Positions 7,911 to 16,931 of a stretch of 64,000 nucleotides of DNA are shown in pieces. Within the stretch, counting starts at the first letter, position 1; every line of letters starts with the position of its first letter. The notes under the pieces are model-generated. The model saw only the letters and a program-made list of their open reading frames with translations. It did not search any database and had not been told where the DNA came from. The position numbers were made by a program, and so were the translations under genes. The stretch is taken from contig CAJTKE010000015.1 of the NCBI GenBank assembly GCA_910576865.1, positions 1-64,000 on the forward strand. Reading direction: 5' to 3'. This DNA is from an uncultured Oscillibacter sp. (GTDB lineage: Bacteria > Bacillota > Clostridia > Oscillospirales > Oscillospiraceae).

Positions 7911-8449
7911 CAGCACCTTCCCGTTGTACCTTGGCAAATAGTGGGACAAGCTCCCGCTCATAATCAGTATGCAAGTGAGACTTTGCTGCGGCATGGCTTT
8001 GGACGCATAGACTGCCTGCGGAGCGGGATGCAGGGAAGGAGGCGAGGGCGCATCCCCCACTCCGTTAAAACGATCATATCAAAGGTACGAGCGGGACCCC
8101 AGGGCCATTGACCGGCGCAGGCAGCGCCCGAAGCGCAGCGGAGCAATCGCATGATCCCGTACCGCAGGGTCAAAGGGGGATACTGTGGGAATGGTTTGGG
8201 CAGAGTCGTCAACTGCCGCCGCCATCTGTCGGTATCGCGCCGCTGGTTTGTCGCCAGCGGGCTTGCATACTCCCTGTGCCGGGGGTGAGTAGTAGGGTGG
8301 TCCTGTCGCCTGAGAATACGGCACACGAAGGTATTTCAAATGTTGACAGTATCGCCGCCAAGCTCAATTACAGCAACCTAACTGTATTTGGGTTTGGCGG
8401 CATCTGCTTGGTTTCGCTCCATTTGTGTTAATAACGCTGCTTTTGCGCT
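7911..8449. other. Non-coding stretch between the DeoR-like and SHOCT-like genes
   Basis: No convincing gene is seen in either direction. An inverted repeat CCGCTGG-N7-CCAGCGG lies at 8240-8260. A reading frame ending about 8430 (ISNVDSIAAKLNYSNLTVFGFGG) looks protein-like for about 30 residues and may be the remnant of a decayed element gene. A cis-acting transfer or regulatory site is possible but unsupported. Confidence 0.35.
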
Positions 8450-8494
8450 ATGAAGACATATTACTCACATATAAGGGGGGAGAGTCTCCTGGAA

Positions 8495-8638
8495 ATGAAC
8501 GATTTTATGCGTTACAGTATGCAGCTTGCATTTTTGAGACAGCTTCTTGACAAGAAGTTACTAACGGAAAAGGAATATGCCCTTGTGAAAAGTCGGCTCA
8601 TGAAAGACTATAAGGTTGTTTCTGATTTAATGACTTGA
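8495..8638 (+). CDS. Small SHOCT-like protein preceding the recombinase
   Basis: A 47-residue protein (MNDFMRYSMQLAFLRQLLDKKLLTEKEYALVKSRLMKDYK) with the L..L.ekgliTeeEy...K..Ll pattern of SHOCT domains. Very similar short proteins precede serine recombinases in many clostridial elements; function unknown. The ATG at 8495 matches the usual N-terminus of such proteins, although the GGGGGAG site is somewhat far upstream. An in-frame ATG at 8450 is the alternative. Confidence 0.65.
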   Translation: MNDFMRYSMQLAFLRQLLDKKLLTEKEYALVKSRLMKDYKVVSDLMT

Positions 8639-8708
8639 AATGCGGCTATTTATGTGATATAGTTACACTATAATAGGAAGGCAAAATATCACTTATGGAG
8701 GGCTGCAT

Positions 8709-10697
8709 ATGGCTGATGTTGAAATTATTAAAGCCTGGAACACTCATTCGCCAAAATTGCGTGCAAATGTTCTGAGGAAAATGCGTGTCGCTGCTTATTG
8801 CCGCGTCAGCACTGATGATGAGGATCAAATCAAAAGCTATGATTCTCAGGTCAAGCATTACACAAGTTACATCAATAGTAATCCAGAGTGGTCTTTTGCT
8901 GGAATTTATGCGGATGAAGCGATTACCGGAACGCAAGTAAAAAAGCGCGAGGATTTTCTGCGTCTTATCAATGACTGCATGAACGGCGACATTGATATGA
9001 TTGTCACCAAAACGATTTCACGGTTCGCACGGAATACTCTCGATACACTAAAGTATGTTCGTATGCTCAAAGAACGCGGAATCGCCATTTTCTTTGAAGA
9101 GGAAAACATCAATACTCTTACAATGGATGGCGAGCTGCTTCTTGTCATTTTAAGTGCAGTTGCACAGCAGGAAGTTGAAAATATATCGGCCAATGTCAAA
9201 AAGGGCTTAAAAATGAAAATGCAGCGTGGCGAATTGGTCGGTTTCCAGGGATGCTTGGGCTACGATTATCACCCGGAGGATAAGTCAATCACAGTCAATG
9301 AAGAAGAGGCTGAAACTGTACGTTACATTTTTCAGAGGTATCTTGAGGGGGCCGGCGGCTTTGTTATAGCACAGGAGCTTCAGAACCTCGGATACAAAAC
9401 AAAGCGCGGAAATCTGGTCTGGGCTGAATCGACTGTCATCGGTATCATCAAAAACGAGAAGTATAAGGGTGACGTTCTGATGGGGAAAACATTCACCCTT
9501 GATCCAATTTCAAAGCGCCGCTTGGACAATTTCGGAGAGGAGGATCAAGTTTATATACGAGACCACCATGATCCTATTATTTCAGCAGAAGTCTTTGAAA
9601 AGGCACAGGCTATCTTAAAACGGCGTTCGCGTTCTCGAAGATTGAATACGAGTGGCAAGCGTGAAAAGTACAGCCGAAAGTATGCTTTCAGCTGTATGAT
9701 GGAATGTGGCTTCTGCGGTGCAACATTGACTAGGCGAAGCTGGCACAGCGGTTCTCAATATAATAAGGTCATTTGGCAGTGTGTTACCAATACAAAAAAG
9801 GGCAAAAAATTCTGCCCCGACAGCAAGGGAATTTCTGAGGAAACGATTGAGTTGGCTTTTGTTGAGGCATATAAACTGCTTTGTAATGACAACAGAGATG
9901 TTTTGGATGAGTTTCTTGCAAGGACAGAGGAAACGCTCTCTCAAGACAATGCCAGCAAGCAATTAGCGAAAATAGAAAAGGACATCCGGGTACTGGAGGC
10001 AAAGCGGGCGAAGCTGGTAGATATGCGCCTGGAAGAGATGCTGGACAAAGACTCCTATGAAAGCAAGTACCTTGAGCTGGCTTGTCAGATTGACCAGTTG
10101 CAAGATAAGCGGAGAGACTTGCAATCAGCCGCTGAAACGGAAAACACCATGAAATCCCGTATTGCTGAGTTTCGGAAAACACTGGAGCATAATAATGTGC
10201 TTGACAAATTTGATAGGTATGTTTTTGAAAGTATTGTTGAAAAAGTGATCGTGGGGGGGTATGATAAAGATGGTCGTAAGGACCCATATAAGATAACATT
10301 TATCTACAAGACGGGCTTTCAAAGTCAGGTGGATGGAGCAAGTTTTAAGCCTCCGCGTAAAAACAGCAAGGCCGCAAAGGCATCTACAAAATTGTGCTCC
10401 TATCCCACCGACGGCGCCCAAACAATGTCTTCCTATCATGTTGACGACACATGTGGAGACGGTGGTCCTCCTCTCCCCCGCTCCGTAAGCCGGCTGTGTC
10501 CGCCCAAATCAAACAACAGATCCCGCGGGACTAGGCGTCCCGCGGGATCTGCTTTTTTCAACATGAACCGCCTCAGCCCTCCGGGCCATAGAAAGCGGCG
10601 ATATAGTCCTCCACGTCCCTCCGGCTTCCCTGGAAGGGCCCCGGGGCCTCCATTTTCAGGGACACCAGGGCGGTGCAGTACAGCAGGGATTCCTTGA
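8709..10697 (+). CDS. Large serine recombinase (site-specific integrase/excisionase); C-terminus runs into host DNA
   Basis: The enzyme expected to integrate and excise the element. The resolvase domain covers about residues 25-170 with catalytic Ser34 in YCRVSTD. The recombinase domain follows (about 195-300), then a zinc ribbon (CMMECGFCGATL...FCPDS, about 335-375) and a coiled-coil segment (about 410-490). Codon use is far more AT-rich than in the chromosome downstream, as expected for acquired DNA. The part typical of such enzymes ends near residue 580 (DDTCGDGG). About 80 further residues are translated from GC-rich DNA that includes a host terminator, so the native stop was probably replaced on integration. 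Related enzymes include TnpX of Tn4451. Confidence 0.85.
   Translation: MADVEIIKAWNTHSPKLRANVLRKMRVAAYCRVSTDDEDQIKSYDSQVKHYTSYINSNPEWSFAGIYADEAITGTQVKKREDFLRLINDCMNGDIDMIVTKTISRFARNTLDTLKYVRMLKERGIAIFFEEENINTLTMDGELLLVILSAVAQQEVENISANVKKGLKMKMQRGELVGFQGCLGYDYHPEDKSITVNEEEAETVRYIFQRYLEGAGGFVIAQELQNLGYKTKRGNLVWAESTVIGIIKNEKYKGDVLMGKTFTLDPISKRRLDNFGEEDQVYIRDHHDPIISAEVFEKAQAILKRRSRSRRLNTSGKREKYSRKYAFSCMMECGFCGATLTRRSWHSGSQYNKVIWQCVTNTKKGKKFCPDSKGISEETIELAFVEAYKLLCNDNRDVLDEFLARTEETLSQDNASKQLAKIEKDIRVLEAKRAKLVDMRLEEMLDKDSYESKYLELACQIDQLQDKRRDLQSAAETENTMKSRIAEFRKTLEHNNVLDKFDRYVFESIVEKVIVGGYDKDGRKDPYKITFIYKTGFQSQVDGASFKPPRKNSKAAKASTKLCSYPTDGAQTMSSYHVDDTCGDGGPPLPRSVSRLCPPKSNNRSRGTRRPAGSAFFNMNRLSPPGHRKRRYSPPRPSGFPGRAPGPPFSGTPGRCSTAGIP
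10518..10557 (+). terminator. Strong terminator hairpin at the element-chromosome junction
   Basis: AGATCCCGCGGGAC (10518-10531) pairs with 10537-10550 across a 5-base loop and is followed by GCTTTTTT. It is GC-rich like the chromosome and probably predates the insertion. It lies inside the extended recombinase frame. Confidence 0.75.
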
Positions 10698-11466
10698 TCC
10701 CCGCGCGCTGCCGCTCCGTGATATACCCGGCGAAGGTGGTGTCTCCCCGTCCCGTCCGGCCGGAGAGGTTCCGGGCCTTGATGGGGCAGGTGTAAACCCG
10801 CTCCCCGTCGTAGGCCAGCACCTCCGTGTTGTGGGTGATGAGGACCTCTTTCGCGCCCCAGCTGTGGAGCAGCTTCGCCGCCTCCGCCCGGTCCGTCAGG
10901 CCTGTCAGAATCTCCGCCTCGGCGGCGTCGGTCTTCAGATAGTCGATACAGGGCAGGTACTCCCGCTTCTCCGCCCAGTCGTGGAAAGCCATGGTCTTGT
11001 CCGGCTCCACGTGCCGCAGAAGGCACTGGACGTCCACCGCCACCTTCCCGTGCTTCGCCGCCTCGGCGAACAGCGGGCCGTCGAAGTCCCCGTAGACCAG
11101 CCCGGCGAAGTGGTAGATCTTCGCCTCGATGTCCGGCAGCTCACTGAAGCGGAAGGGGTCGCAGACGCCCATGGAGGTGCAGGAGCGCTTCTCCTTGTCG
11201 GCGGTGAAGTACTGGTTCCGGATGGAACAGGTGGCCCGGGAGGGCTTCCAGTACAGGTCCGCGCCGGAGTCCCGGAAGCGGGCCTCCACGTCGGCGTCGG
11301 CGGGGTTCAGCTTGGTGAAAAGGGCGGTTTTGTTCCCGCTTCTGGCGGCGGCGAAGCCGGAGGCCACCACGGCGCCCCCCACCTCCTTCCGCTCGTTCCC
11401 CTGGTAGTCGATGTTGTGGTCCAGGGAAACCGGTCCGATCACCAGAACGTCATATTGCTTTTTCAT
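10573..11466 (-). CDS. PfkB-family carbohydrate kinase
   Basis: A 297-residue ribokinase-like sugar kinase. The C-terminal PfkB signature with its catalytic aspartate is seen as SGRTGRGDTTFAGY near residue 235; the N-terminal GGAVVASGFAAARSG near residue 30 matches the substrate-binding glycine motif. The usual DTxGAGD reads GRTGRGD here, a common variant. It is the last gene of the LacI-controlled transport operon and its start overlaps the upstream gene's stop by 4 bases, so the two are translationally coupled. It probably phosphorylates the imported sugar or its breakdown product. The substrate is not predictable. Confidence 0.85.
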   Translation of the reverse strand: MKKQYDVLVIGPVSLDHNIDYQGNERKEVGGAVVASGFAAARSGNKTALFTKLNPADADVEARFRDSGADLYWKPSRATCSIRNQYFTADKEKRSCTSMGVCDPFRFSELPDIEAKIYHFAGLVYGDFDGPLFAEAAKHGKVAVDVQCLLRHVEPDKTMAFHDWAEKREYLPCIDYLKTDAAEAEILTGLTDRAEAAKLLHSWGAKEVLITHNTEVLAYDGERVYTCPIKARNLSGRTGRGDTTFAGYITERQRAGIKESLLYCTALVSLKMEAPGPFQGSRRDVEDYIAAFYGPEG

Positions 11467-12461
11467 ACGTCCGCTCCTTCCTGCCGGTCATATTCCGCCG
11501 TAAACGCGCCCTCCGCCCCCACGGTGAACTCCAGCGCCCGATGGGGCGGCAGGTCCAGCCCCGAGGGGCAGTCGGAAAACCAGAGATCCGCGCCGCTGTC
11601 CGACAGCAGCCGGAGCAGCTCCGGGTGGGCGCTCTGATAGCGCCGGTCGCTGGAGGCACAGCACACCGCCGCCCGGGGCCGGACCGCCTGAATCAGTGCG
11701 GCGTCCGCCCCGTCCCGCTGGCCGTGGTGGCCCACCTTGAAAATGTGGGCCCGCAGGTCCGCCGGGTCGATTTCACCGTAGCCCAGGCGGTTGGTGTCCC
11801 CCGGCAGCAGAATCCGGGTACCCCGGTACTCCAGCAGCAAAACCGCGCTGTAGTTGTTCATGGCCCCGTCCAGGGACGAGAGCTTCCGCCGGAAGACGCC
11901 GGGGTCCTTCTCCCGGTGCAGGTCCTCGTAAAGCGCCGCCAGCTCCGCCGCCCTGGCCCGGGAGGGCCCCAGGCAGCGGACGGTCAGGCCGGGACAGGGC
12001 CCGGCCTCCCACCCGGCGGAGATGGTTCTGATCACGCCGCCCCCGGCCTCCACCCCGGCGCAGAGGGTCCGGTAATCGGCGATGGACTGGAGGAATTTCC
12101 GCTGGGAGGCGGAGGCCTCCGGCAGGGGGGGCAGAGGCCCCAGAGAGCGGTGGAGGCTCTCCGGCAGCGTCTGCCAGAACTCCCCCGGAGGCCACCGGCC
12201 CGGCAGGGGCACAAGACCGCAGAGATGGTCCTCATGAACATGGGTGCAGACCATCACGTCGATGTGGTCCAGCTTCCCGGCGGACAGGTACTCCGCCAGG
12301 GGAACGCGGCCGGAGGCGCGGTCCCGGTACTCCCCGTCCTCGCCGCTGCCGCCGTCGATCACCATGACAAAGGCGCCGCCGGGGCGGGCGGGGTCCGGAC
12401 ACTCCAGAAGGATGGCCTCTCCGTAGCCCACGTTCACAAATGTCAGCTTCATCTTCTCCAT
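11463..12461 (-). CDS. Soluble metallo-beta-lactamase-fold hydrolase resembling the ComEC C-terminal domain
   Basis: A 332-residue protein with the metal-binding motif THVHEDH (about residue 74) and a second aspartate in LLPGDTN, the pattern of the ComEC/Rec2-type metallo-beta-lactamase family. No membrane segments or signal peptide are evident, so it lacks the DNA channel of ComEC and is likely cytoplasmic. It lies between a carbohydrate permease and a PfkB kinase in the same operon, 6 bases after the permease stop. A phosphodiester or sugar-linked substrate is conceivable, but nothing in the sequence defines it. The fold is secure and the role unknown. Confidence 0.75.
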   Translation of the reverse strand: MEKMKLTFVNVGYGEAILLECPDPARPGGAFVMVIDGGSGEDGEYRDRASGRVPLAEYLSAGKLDHIDVMVCTHVHEDHLCGLVPLPGRWPPGEFWQTLPESLHRSLGPLPPLPEASASQRKFLQSIADYRTLCAGVEAGGGVIRTISAGWEAGPCPGLTVRCLGPSRARAAELAALYEDLHREKDPGVFRRKLSSLDGAMNNYSAVLLLEYRGTRILLPGDTNRLGYGEIDPADLRAHIFKVGHHGQRDGADAALIQAVRPRAAVCCASSDRRYQSAHPELLRLLSDSGADLWFSDCPSGLDLPPHRALEFTVGAEGAFTAEYDRQEGADV

Positions 12462-12467
12462 AGGCCC

Positions 12468-13364
12468 TCACTGAATGGCCCGCTTGATATAGAAGCTGGA
12501 GAGGAGCAGCACCAGCAGGGTCATGACGATGGCGCCGGCGCTGCCGAAGCCGAAGTCCAGGGATTTGATGCCGTAGTTGTAGAGATATTGGGTGATGGTG
12601 GAAGTCGTGTTGGCCGGTCCGCCGCCGGTGAGGACGTTGACCTTCTCGAACAGGCGGAAGGTGTCAATGGTCCGCAGCAGGGCACAGAGGGCCAGGCTGT
12701 TCTTGATGTTCGGAACGGTGACGTACCAGAACCGCTGGAGGGCCCCCGCCCCGTCGATCTTGGCGGCCTCATACTGCCCCTCCGGAACGGACTGAAGGGA
12801 GGCGTAGAGCAGCAGGAACACGAAGGGCACATTCTGCCACACGTCGATCAGCAGAATCATGCCGAAGGCCGTCTTGGTGTCCATGAACCAGTTGAACACC
12901 GGCAGACCCAGGCCGGTGAGGAACTGGTTGATGATGCCGTAGTTGGAGGAGAGCATCATCCGCCAGCTCAGGGCCACGGTGACGGCGGGCAGCAGGTAGG
13001 GCAGCAGAAGCAGGGTCCGCAGCGTCTTCTGCCCCCGCTTCAGGCTGTGGACGAACACGGCCACCAGCAGGCCGAAAAACATCTCCAGCACCACCGCCAG
13101 GATGGTGAACTTGATGGTGTTCAGCACCGCCTGCCGGAAGTAGGTGTGCTGGAACAGCTTGGTGTAGTTGGCCAGGGCCACGAAGTGGGATTTCTCCGCC
13201 CCCTTGAGGTAGTTGTAGTCTGTGAAGCTGTAGAGCAGCGTGGACACCAGGGGGTAGGCGGTCATGACCAGCAGGATCAGCATGGTGGGCGACAGCATCC
13301 TGAGACCAAACCGGTTCGTGGCGCTCTGGGCGGTATTCAGTTTTTCACTTCGATTTCTCATCAT
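12468..13364 (-). CDS. Carbohydrate ABC transporter permease (MalF/LacF-like)
   Basis: An inner-membrane permease of about 298 residues with six predicted membrane segments. The EAA loop that contacts the ATPase is clear: EAAKIDGAGALQRFWYVTVP near residue 205. Start choice: a GTG at 13379 overlaps the GTGAGG ribosome site itself, so the ATG at 13364, 9 bases after it, is preferred. It forms the transporter with the solute-binding protein and second permease encoded upstream in the operon. No ATPase gene is present, so a shared MsmX/UgpC-type ATPase encoded elsewhere is likely. Confidence 0.88.
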   Translation of the reverse strand: MMRNRSEKLNTAQSATNRFGLRMLSPTMLILLVMTAYPLVSTLLYSFTDYNYLKGAEKSHFVALANYTKLFQHTYFRQAVLNTIKFTILAVVLEMFFGLLVAVFVHSLKRGQKTLRTLLLLPYLLPAVTVALSWRMMLSSNYGIINQFLTGLGLPVFNWFMDTKTAFGMILLIDVWQNVPFVFLLLYASLQSVPEGQYEAAKIDGAGALQRFWYVTVPNIKNSLALCALLRTIDTFRLFEKVNVLTGGGPANTTSTITQYLYNYGIKSLDFGFGSAGAIVMTLLVLLLSSFYIKRAIQ

Positions 13365-13483
13365 GGCATATATCCTCACCAGTTTGTCGGGATGGGGCGC
13401 TCCGCCTTCAGGCGGGGGCCGGGACCCTGTGGTTCCGGCCCTCCCGCATCATTTCACGAAACCCTCGTCTTGCTTGACCGCGC

Positions 13484-14773
13484 TCAGCCGAGCAGCAGGT
13501 CCAGCTCCGCCTGGGCGTCGGCCAGACCCTGGTCGATGGTCTTCACACCCTGGATGATGTTGTCCATTTCCGTGCCCAGGATGTTGGTGAACTGGGTCCA
13601 CTCGGCGATGACCGGGCGGTACACGCCGCTCTCCAGGGCCGCGCAGACGGTCTCATACTGGGGATAGGTCTTCAGCACATCCTCGTTCAGCAGAGAGGAG
13701 TACCGGCAGGGCACGCCGCCCACCTCGATGGACTCCAGCTGGACCTCGGGGCTCATCACGTACTCCAGCAGGGCCTTGGCCAGATCCTTGTGGGGGGCGT
13801 TGGCCGGGATGCCGATGCACCAGACACCGTACATGGAAGTGTTTTTCGCGGAGTCGCTGTCATCCAGTTTGGTGGGGATGACGGTGTAGCTGGCCGCAGT
13901 GTCGGCGGAGGGGACATACCAGCCGGGCCACGCCTGGCCCAGGGCGGCGGTTCCGCCGTCGATGGCCGCGACGATGTCGTCCTTATCCATGGTCCCGCCC
14001 AGGGCGTACAGATCCAGATACTCCTGCATGGCGGCCTTGAACTCGGGGGTGTCCACCGTGGGCTTGTTGTTTCCGTCCACGACCCAGCCGCCGTGGACCA
14101 GCAGGTGGGGGATGAAGTCGGAGACGATGTTGTCCGGGCTGCCACCCCGGATCAGGAAGCCGGTCTTTCCGGCGGCGTTGGTCTTCTGAGCGATGTCCAT
14201 CAGGTCCGCGAAGGTCTGGATATCCTCCGGCTTGTAGCCCGCGTCCTCAATGAGCTGTTTGTTGTACATCATGACCGTGACGTTGCCGAAGAAGGGGGCC
14301 AGATAGATGCTTCCGTCCACCATGCAGATATCCGTGGTGGCGGAGATCACGTCGTCGTCAAAGCTGTAGCCCATTTCGCTGAGGTTCGCCAGGACGTTGC
14401 TCTCGGTGAACTCGGCCATCCAGGAGCCGTCCACCATGCACAGGTCATAGGCGCCCTCGGGGTTCACGGAGTCCAGGGCGATGCCGGTGTGCAGGTCGTC
14501 GAAGGAGAGCTCCTGCACCTCGATGGTCACATTGTTGTCCTTCTCAAAGGCGGGGATCGCGGCCTTCAGGGCCTCGGCGTAGGTGCCGCCCCGCAGGATG
14601 AGGGTCATCTTGGTGGCCCCGCCGCCGGAGCTGCCGGAGTCTCCCCCGGTAGTTCCGCCGGAGGTGTCAGAGCCGCCTCCGGAAGTGCCGGAGCCGCCGG
14701 AATTTCCGCCGCCGCAGGCGGCCAGGGACAGGACCATGACCAAGGTCAGGATCAGTGCGAACAGCTTCTTCAT
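13484..14773 (-). CDS. Carbohydrate ABC transporter substrate-binding lipoprotein
   Basis: A 429-residue family 1 extracellular solute-binding protein. The N-terminus has a lipoprotein signal peptide (LSLAAC lipobox, Cys20) and then a Gly/Ser-rich tether to about residue 52. The mature part has the family pattern (ALKAAIPAFEKDNNVTIEV, ...ALGQAWPGWY). It captures the substrate outside the cell for the two permeases encoded on either side. The substrate is probably a sugar, given the family, the LacI regulator and the PfkB kinase in the operon. An AGGAGG site precedes the ATG. Confidence 0.9.
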   Translation of the reverse strand: MKKLFALILTLVMVLSLAACGGGNSGGSGTSGGGSDTSGGTTGGDSGSSGGGATKMTLILRGGTYAEALKAAIPAFEKDNNVTIEVQELSFDDLHTGIALDSVNPEGAYDLCMVDGSWMAEFTESNVLANLSEMGYSFDDDVISATTDICMVDGSIYLAPFFGNVTVMMYNKQLIEDAGYKPEDIQTFADLMDIAQKTNAAGKTGFLIRGGSPDNIVSDFIPHLLVHGGWVVDGNNKPTVDTPEFKAAMQEYLDLYALGGTMDKDDIVAAIDGGTAALGQAWPGWYVPSADTAASYTVIPTKLDDSDSAKNTSMYGVWCIGIPANAPHKDLAKALLEYVMSPEVQLESIEVGGVPCRYSSLLNEDVLKTYPQYETVCAALESGVYRPVIAEWTQFTNILGTEMDNIIQGVKTIDQGLADAQAELDLLLG

Positions 14774-14828
14774 TTCTTTTCCTCCTAATCTTGTCCGTGT
14801 GATTGTCGTGTTGGGATGGGATATTTTG

Positions 14829-15674
14829 TTACTCTTTGACAGCGCCGCTTGAAAGTCCGGAGATCAAGTAGTTCTGCGCAAAGATCACAAACAGGGTGAT
14901 GGGGATGACGGAGATGACGCCGCCGGCGGCCACCAGACCGAAGTTGGTCAGGTTGTCCTCCGTGTTCAGCAGGGACAGCGCCAGGGGCACCGTGTTGTTG
15001 GAGGGCGTCCGGGTGAAGATGACGGTGTAGGTGTACTCGTTCCAGGCGTACATGAAGCTGAGCATGGCCACCGCCGCGATGCCCGGGGCCACCAGGGGCA
15101 GGACGATCCGCACGAAGAGCTGCCACTCCGTGGCGCCGTCCACCTTGGCGCTCTCCTCCACCTCCTCCGGGAGGTCCTGGAAGAAGCTGATGAGAAACCA
15201 GATGATCAGCGGCACGTTGATGAGCACACAGGCCAGGGTGACGGGGAGCTTGGTGTTCAGGATGCCCACCTTGCTGAACATGGTATACAGCGGGATGGTG
15301 AAGGCCACCGGGGGCAGCACCCGGACCAGCAGGATCCAGTAGGTCATGGGCTTCTTGATGCGGAAGTGGAAGCGGCGGCGGGCGATGGCGTACGCCGCGC
15401 AGATGCCCACGGCCAGGGACAGCACCAGGGAGCTCAGCGTGGTCTGGAGGCTGTTGGCGATGGCCTGCCCGAAGCCCCGGCTGACGAACAGGGCCTTGAA
15501 ATGCTCGATGGTCAGGGAGTGGGGAATGATGGAGATGTGCCCCGTCATCTCGCTGGTGGGCCGGATGGCCATGGCCACCAGCCAGTAGATGGGAAAGAGG
15601 GCGATCAGCAGCAGCAGGGCGCAGATCAGCCCCTTGACCACGGTCATGACCTGTTTTTTCGTTTTCGTATTCAT
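14829..15674 (-). CDS. Carbohydrate ABC transporter permease (MalG-like)
   Basis: A 281-residue permease with six predicted membrane segments and an EAA loop reading EESAKVDGATEWQLFVRIVLP. The start at 15674 (MNTKTKK) follows AAGGAGG by 6 bases; the longer frame upstream overlaps the LacI gene and has no site. It is the first transporter gene after the regulator and pairs with the MalF-like permease two genes downstream. Confidence 0.9.
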   Translation of the reverse strand: MNTKTKKQVMTVVKGLICALLLLIALFPIYWLVAMAIRPTSEMTGHISIIPHSLTIEHFKALFVSRGFGQAIANSLQTTLSSLVLSLAVGICAAYAIARRRFHFRIKKPMTYWILLVRVLPPVAFTIPLYTMFSKVGILNTKLPVTLACVLINVPLIIWFLISFFQDLPEEVEESAKVDGATEWQLFVRIVLPLVAPGIAAVAMLSFMYAWNEYTYTVIFTRTPSNNTVPLALSLLNTEDNLTNFGLVAAGGVISVIPITLFVIFAQNYLISGLSSGAVKE

Positions 15675-15706
15675 GGCGTTCCTCCTTGGTCTTGTCGGGC
15701 GGCGGT

Positions 15707-16702
15707 TCAGGTGGAGCCCCGGACCCGGAGCTCGGCGGGAATGACGGTGACAGGAGGGCACTCCTCCCCGTTCAGCAAAGCGTGCAGGCAATCCACGCCC
15801 ACCTCGCCGATGCGGCGGCAGTTGATATGGACGGAGGTCAGCTCCGGCTCCACCATGCCGCAGATGGTGGAATCGTCGAAGCCCGCCACGGCCAGGTCCC
15901 CCGGGACCCGCAGCCCCAGCCGCCGCGCGGCCTTCAGCACTCCGGCGGCGATGACGTCGTTGGCGCCGAAGATGGCGGTGGGCCGGTCCTTCCGGCTCAG
16001 AAGATCCAGCGCCGCCTGGGTGGCGCTCTCAATGGTCGGGTCGCACATGGCGATGCGCCGGGCGTCGGTTTCAAGGCCGTGGTCCCGCATGACCCGGAGA
16101 AAGGCGTTGTACCGCTCCCCCACGATGTAGGGGGAGAAGCGTCCGGCAATCATGGCGATTTCCCGGTGGCCCCGCTGGATCAGGTGCTCCACCGCCAGAC
16201 GGACGCCGCCGTACTCGTCGGACACCACGCAGGGCAGGTCAAAGCCGGGCATCCGGTTGTTCACCAGCACCACGGCTATATGTTTCCCCTGAAATTCGGA
16301 AACCATGTCCGCCTGGGCGCTGCCCCCCAGGATGACGCCCTCCACCTGCTTGTTCTGGGCGGTGCCCGCCGCCTGCACCCAGTCCGCCGCGGTGGAGATC
16401 ACCAGCTGGCGGTCCGACTGGATGGTCCGGCGCATGATGCTCTCGCAGATGCGGGCGTAAAACTCGTCCAGGATGGTGGCGTCCTTTTTGCAGATCAGGA
16501 AGGCGATCTTGTCCGTCTGCTGCCGGGCCATGGCCCGGGCGATGGCGTTGGGGGAATAGTGCAGAATCTCAGCCGCCTCGAAAACCTTCTGCCGGGTGGC
16601 CTCCCGGACCCGTTCCGGGCTGGCGAAGGTCCTGGATACCGTGGCGATGGAGACGCCGGAGAGGCGGGAAACGTCATAAATTGTGGCGTTAATAGGCCTC
16701 AC
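15707..16702 (-). CDS. LacI-family transcriptional regulator
   Basis: A 331-residue repressor with an N-terminal LacI helix-turn-helix (TIYDVSRLSGVSIATVSRTFASPERV, residues 7-33), a hinge (YSPNAIARAMA) and a periplasmic-binding-protein-like sensor domain. The start is a GTG close behind AAAGGGAA; no ATG is better placed. It heads the transport operon, and two palindromes matching the LacI-family half-site TGTAA lie upstream (16717-16736 and 16914-16931), so it probably represses itself and the operon until a sugar ligand binds. Confidence 0.9.
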   Translation of the reverse strand: MRPINATIYDVSRLSGVSIATVSRTFASPERVREATRQKVFEAAEILHYSPNAIARAMARQQTDKIAFLICKKDATILDEFYARICESIMRRTIQSDRQLVISTAADWVQAAGTAQNKQVEGVILGGSAQADMVSEFQGKHIAVVLVNNRMPGFDLPCVVSDEYGGVRLAVEHLIQRGHREIAMIAGRFSPYIVGERYNAFLRVMRDHGLETDARRIAMCDPTIESATQAALDLLSRKDRPTAIFGANDVIAAGVLKAARRLGLRVPGDLAVAGFDDSTICGMVEPELTSVHINCRRIGEVGVDCLHALLNGEECPPVTVIPAELRVRGST

Positions 16703-16716
16703 TTCCCTTTTTTTCG

Positions 16717-16736
16717 AAATGTAAGCACTTACATTT
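16717..16736. promoter_or_regulatory. LacI-type operator, promoter-proximal copy
   Basis: A perfect 20-bp palindrome with core TGTAAGCACTTACA, 15 bases upstream of the LacI GTG start. It matches the general TGTAAnCGnTTACA shape of LacI-family sites and would be covered in the repressed state. Confidence 0.75.
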
Positions 16737-16913
16737 TTCTTTAAAAAACAATTTGGAACCCCGTGTTTCTACAGGATTTTCCAAGTATGTTTCTGCTGTA
16801 TATTTGAAGTCTACCATTTTGACGGAAAAACCGCAAGTGGGTAAAAGCATTTTTGGTGGAATACATAGTTTCATCTCTTCGTTTCTGTGCAAAACCACGC
16901 AAACCCTCCAAAA

Positions 16914-16931
16914 AATGTAACCGCTTACATT
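16914..16931. promoter_or_regulatory. LacI-type operator, distal copy
   Basis: AATGTAA-CCGC-TTACATT, with the same half-sites as the proximal operator, about 195 bases further upstream. The spacing would allow looping by a tetrameric or paired repressor. The region between the two is AT-rich and holds no gene. Confidence 0.7.
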
